Source: Pseudomonadota bacterium | GTDB taxonomy: Bacteria > Desulfobacterota > Desulfovibrionia > Desulfovibrionales > Desulfovibrionaceae | Length of the DNA stretch: 14,956 bases | Direction of reading: 5' to 3' | NCBI GenBank assembly: GCA_023411815.1 | Contig: JAEYOJ010000022.1 | Span: 1-14,956, forward strand | Part shown: in pieces, positions 14,321 to 14,956 of the stretch | Layout of the letters: each line of letters begins with the position of its first letter | Position numbering within the stretch: position 1 is the stretch's first letter | The notes under the pieces: generated by a model | The model's input: only the letters and a program-made list of their open reading frames with translations | Told to the model about the DNA's origin: nothing | The model's database searches: none | Made by a program: the position numbers and the translations under genes

Positions 14321-14956
14321 TCAATCCAAGGCCAGCACCCGGCGCAACTCGGCCCTGAACGCTTCCAGCTCCACGGGCTTGGATACATAGCCGTCGATGC
14401 CCAAGGCCAGGAAGCGTTCGCGGTCGCCCTTCATGGCATGGGCGGTCAAGGCGATGAACGGCACGCTGAAGTTCTGGCCTCCCTCTCCCTCACGTATGCG
14501 CCGCAGGATCTCGACGCCGTCCATGTCGGGCATCTCGATGTCCGTCAGCACCACGTCGAAGCGCTCGCGGGCCAGGGCGGCCAGGGCGCTTGAGCCATCG
14601 ACCGCGAGAGCAGGTGCGTGGCCCTCCCTGCGCAGGAAGTGATCCATGTAGACCTGGTTGATGAGGTCGTCCTCGATCAGCAGAACGCGCAAGCCGGGCT
14701 GAGGCGCAAAAGGTTGACTCACGGACCCTGCGACGGTCGTCTGTGGCGCGATTTCCATGGGAATGCGCAAGGTGAAGACGCTGCCCGCGCCCACCTCGCT
14801 TTCCACGCTGATGTCGCCTCCAAGGGCCTGGGCCAGTCCTTTGCAGATGGCCAGGCCGAGGCCGGTGCCCGCGGCCTTCTTGGCTGGCGAGTTGTCGATC
14901 TGGCTGAAGCGCTGGAAGAGTCTGGTCAGCTTGTCCCGGGGCATGCCGGACCCGGT
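14321..14956 (-). CDS. Hybrid sensor histidine kinase/response regulator, C-terminal part
   Basis: The gene runs off the right edge; only its last 211 codons are present. They begin within the kinase ATP-binding domain: TGSGMP is the tail of the G1 box (usually DTGxGI), then LFQRFSQID (F box) and GTGLGLAI (G2 box). After a short linker comes a full receiver domain with acidic residues LLIEDD, the phosphorylatable aspartate in VVLTDIEMPDMDG, the conserved threonine/serine in ALTAHA and the lysine in YVSKPV. It therefore autophosphorylates and passes phosphate to its own receiver or to a downstream Hpt partner. The signal sensed cannot be told because the N-terminal sensor is outside the window. 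It converges on the small lipoprotein gene with a 39-base gap. Confidence 0.93.
   Translation of the reverse strand, partial: TGSGMPRDKLTRLFQRFSQIDNSPAKKAAGTGLGLAICKGLAQALGGDISVESEVGAGSVFTLRIPMEIAPQTTVAGSVSQPFAPQPGLRVLLIEDDLINQVYMDHFLRREGHAPALAVDGSSALAALARERFDVVLTDIEMPDMDGVEILRRIREGEGGQNFSVPFIALTAHAMKGDRERFLALGIDGYVSKPVELEAFRAELRRVLALD

Overview
The window reads as chromosome of a sulfate-reducing deltaproteobacterium of the Desulfovibrio / Desulfocurvibacter group. It is GC-rich. It carries a 65-residue [4Fe-4S] ferredoxin that, from memory, is almost residue-for-residue ferredoxin I of Desulfovibrio africanus. It also has a Desulfovibrio-type NrfHA ammonia-forming nitrite reductase, a Tat-exported iron superoxide dismutase and a dicluster-ferredoxin family usually seen in strict anaerobes. 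No rRNA, tRNA, CRISPR array or intact insertion sequence is visible.

Layout. (1) 76-2042, plus strand: a PiT phosphate permease followed by its DUF47/PhoU-like partner, closed by a hairpin terminator near 2127-2170. (2) 2218-3331, minus strand: a small TRL-family lipoprotein with a clear minus-strand terminator, and a 64-residue protein that looks like a divergent CsrA/RsmA RNA-binding regulator. About 670 bp without a supportable gene follows. (3) 3892-5261, plus strand: a CRP/FNR-type palindrome and -10 element laid out like a class II activator promoter, then a dicluster ferredoxin-like protein and the small ferredoxin, ended by a strong GAAA-loop terminator. (4) 5444-8514, plus strand: an IS1595-like protein that seems to have lost its catalytic core, then nrfH and nrfA. 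(5) 8515-8712: a compact mirror-symmetric cluster of four perfect palindromes between convergent genes. (6) 8713-12933, minus strand: a phosphoribosyltransferase, a DUF202 membrane protein, a YibE/F membrane protein and a secreted alkaline phosphatase (PhoA). (7) 13141-14281, plus strand: Tat-exported Fe superoxide dismutase and a small lipoprotein. (8) 14321-14956, minus strand: the C-terminal part of a hybrid histidine kinase/response regulator running off the window.

How the genes fit together. Phosphate acquisition appears twice (PiT/DUF47 for uptake, PhoA for releasing phosphate in the periplasm). NrfHA detoxifies or respires nitrite in the periplasm using quinol electrons. The ferredoxin operon carries a GTGA-N6-TCAC site of the kind bound by CRP/FNR regulators such as HcpR, which controls nitrosative-stress genes in Desulfovibrio, so it may belong to the same nitrogen-oxide response. 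Periplasmic SOD adds oxygen defence. The most unusual items are the divergent CsrA-like protein, the transposase-derived protein beside nrfHA, the NrfA calcium-site substitutions and the palindrome cluster. I did not find a complete new multi-gene system.
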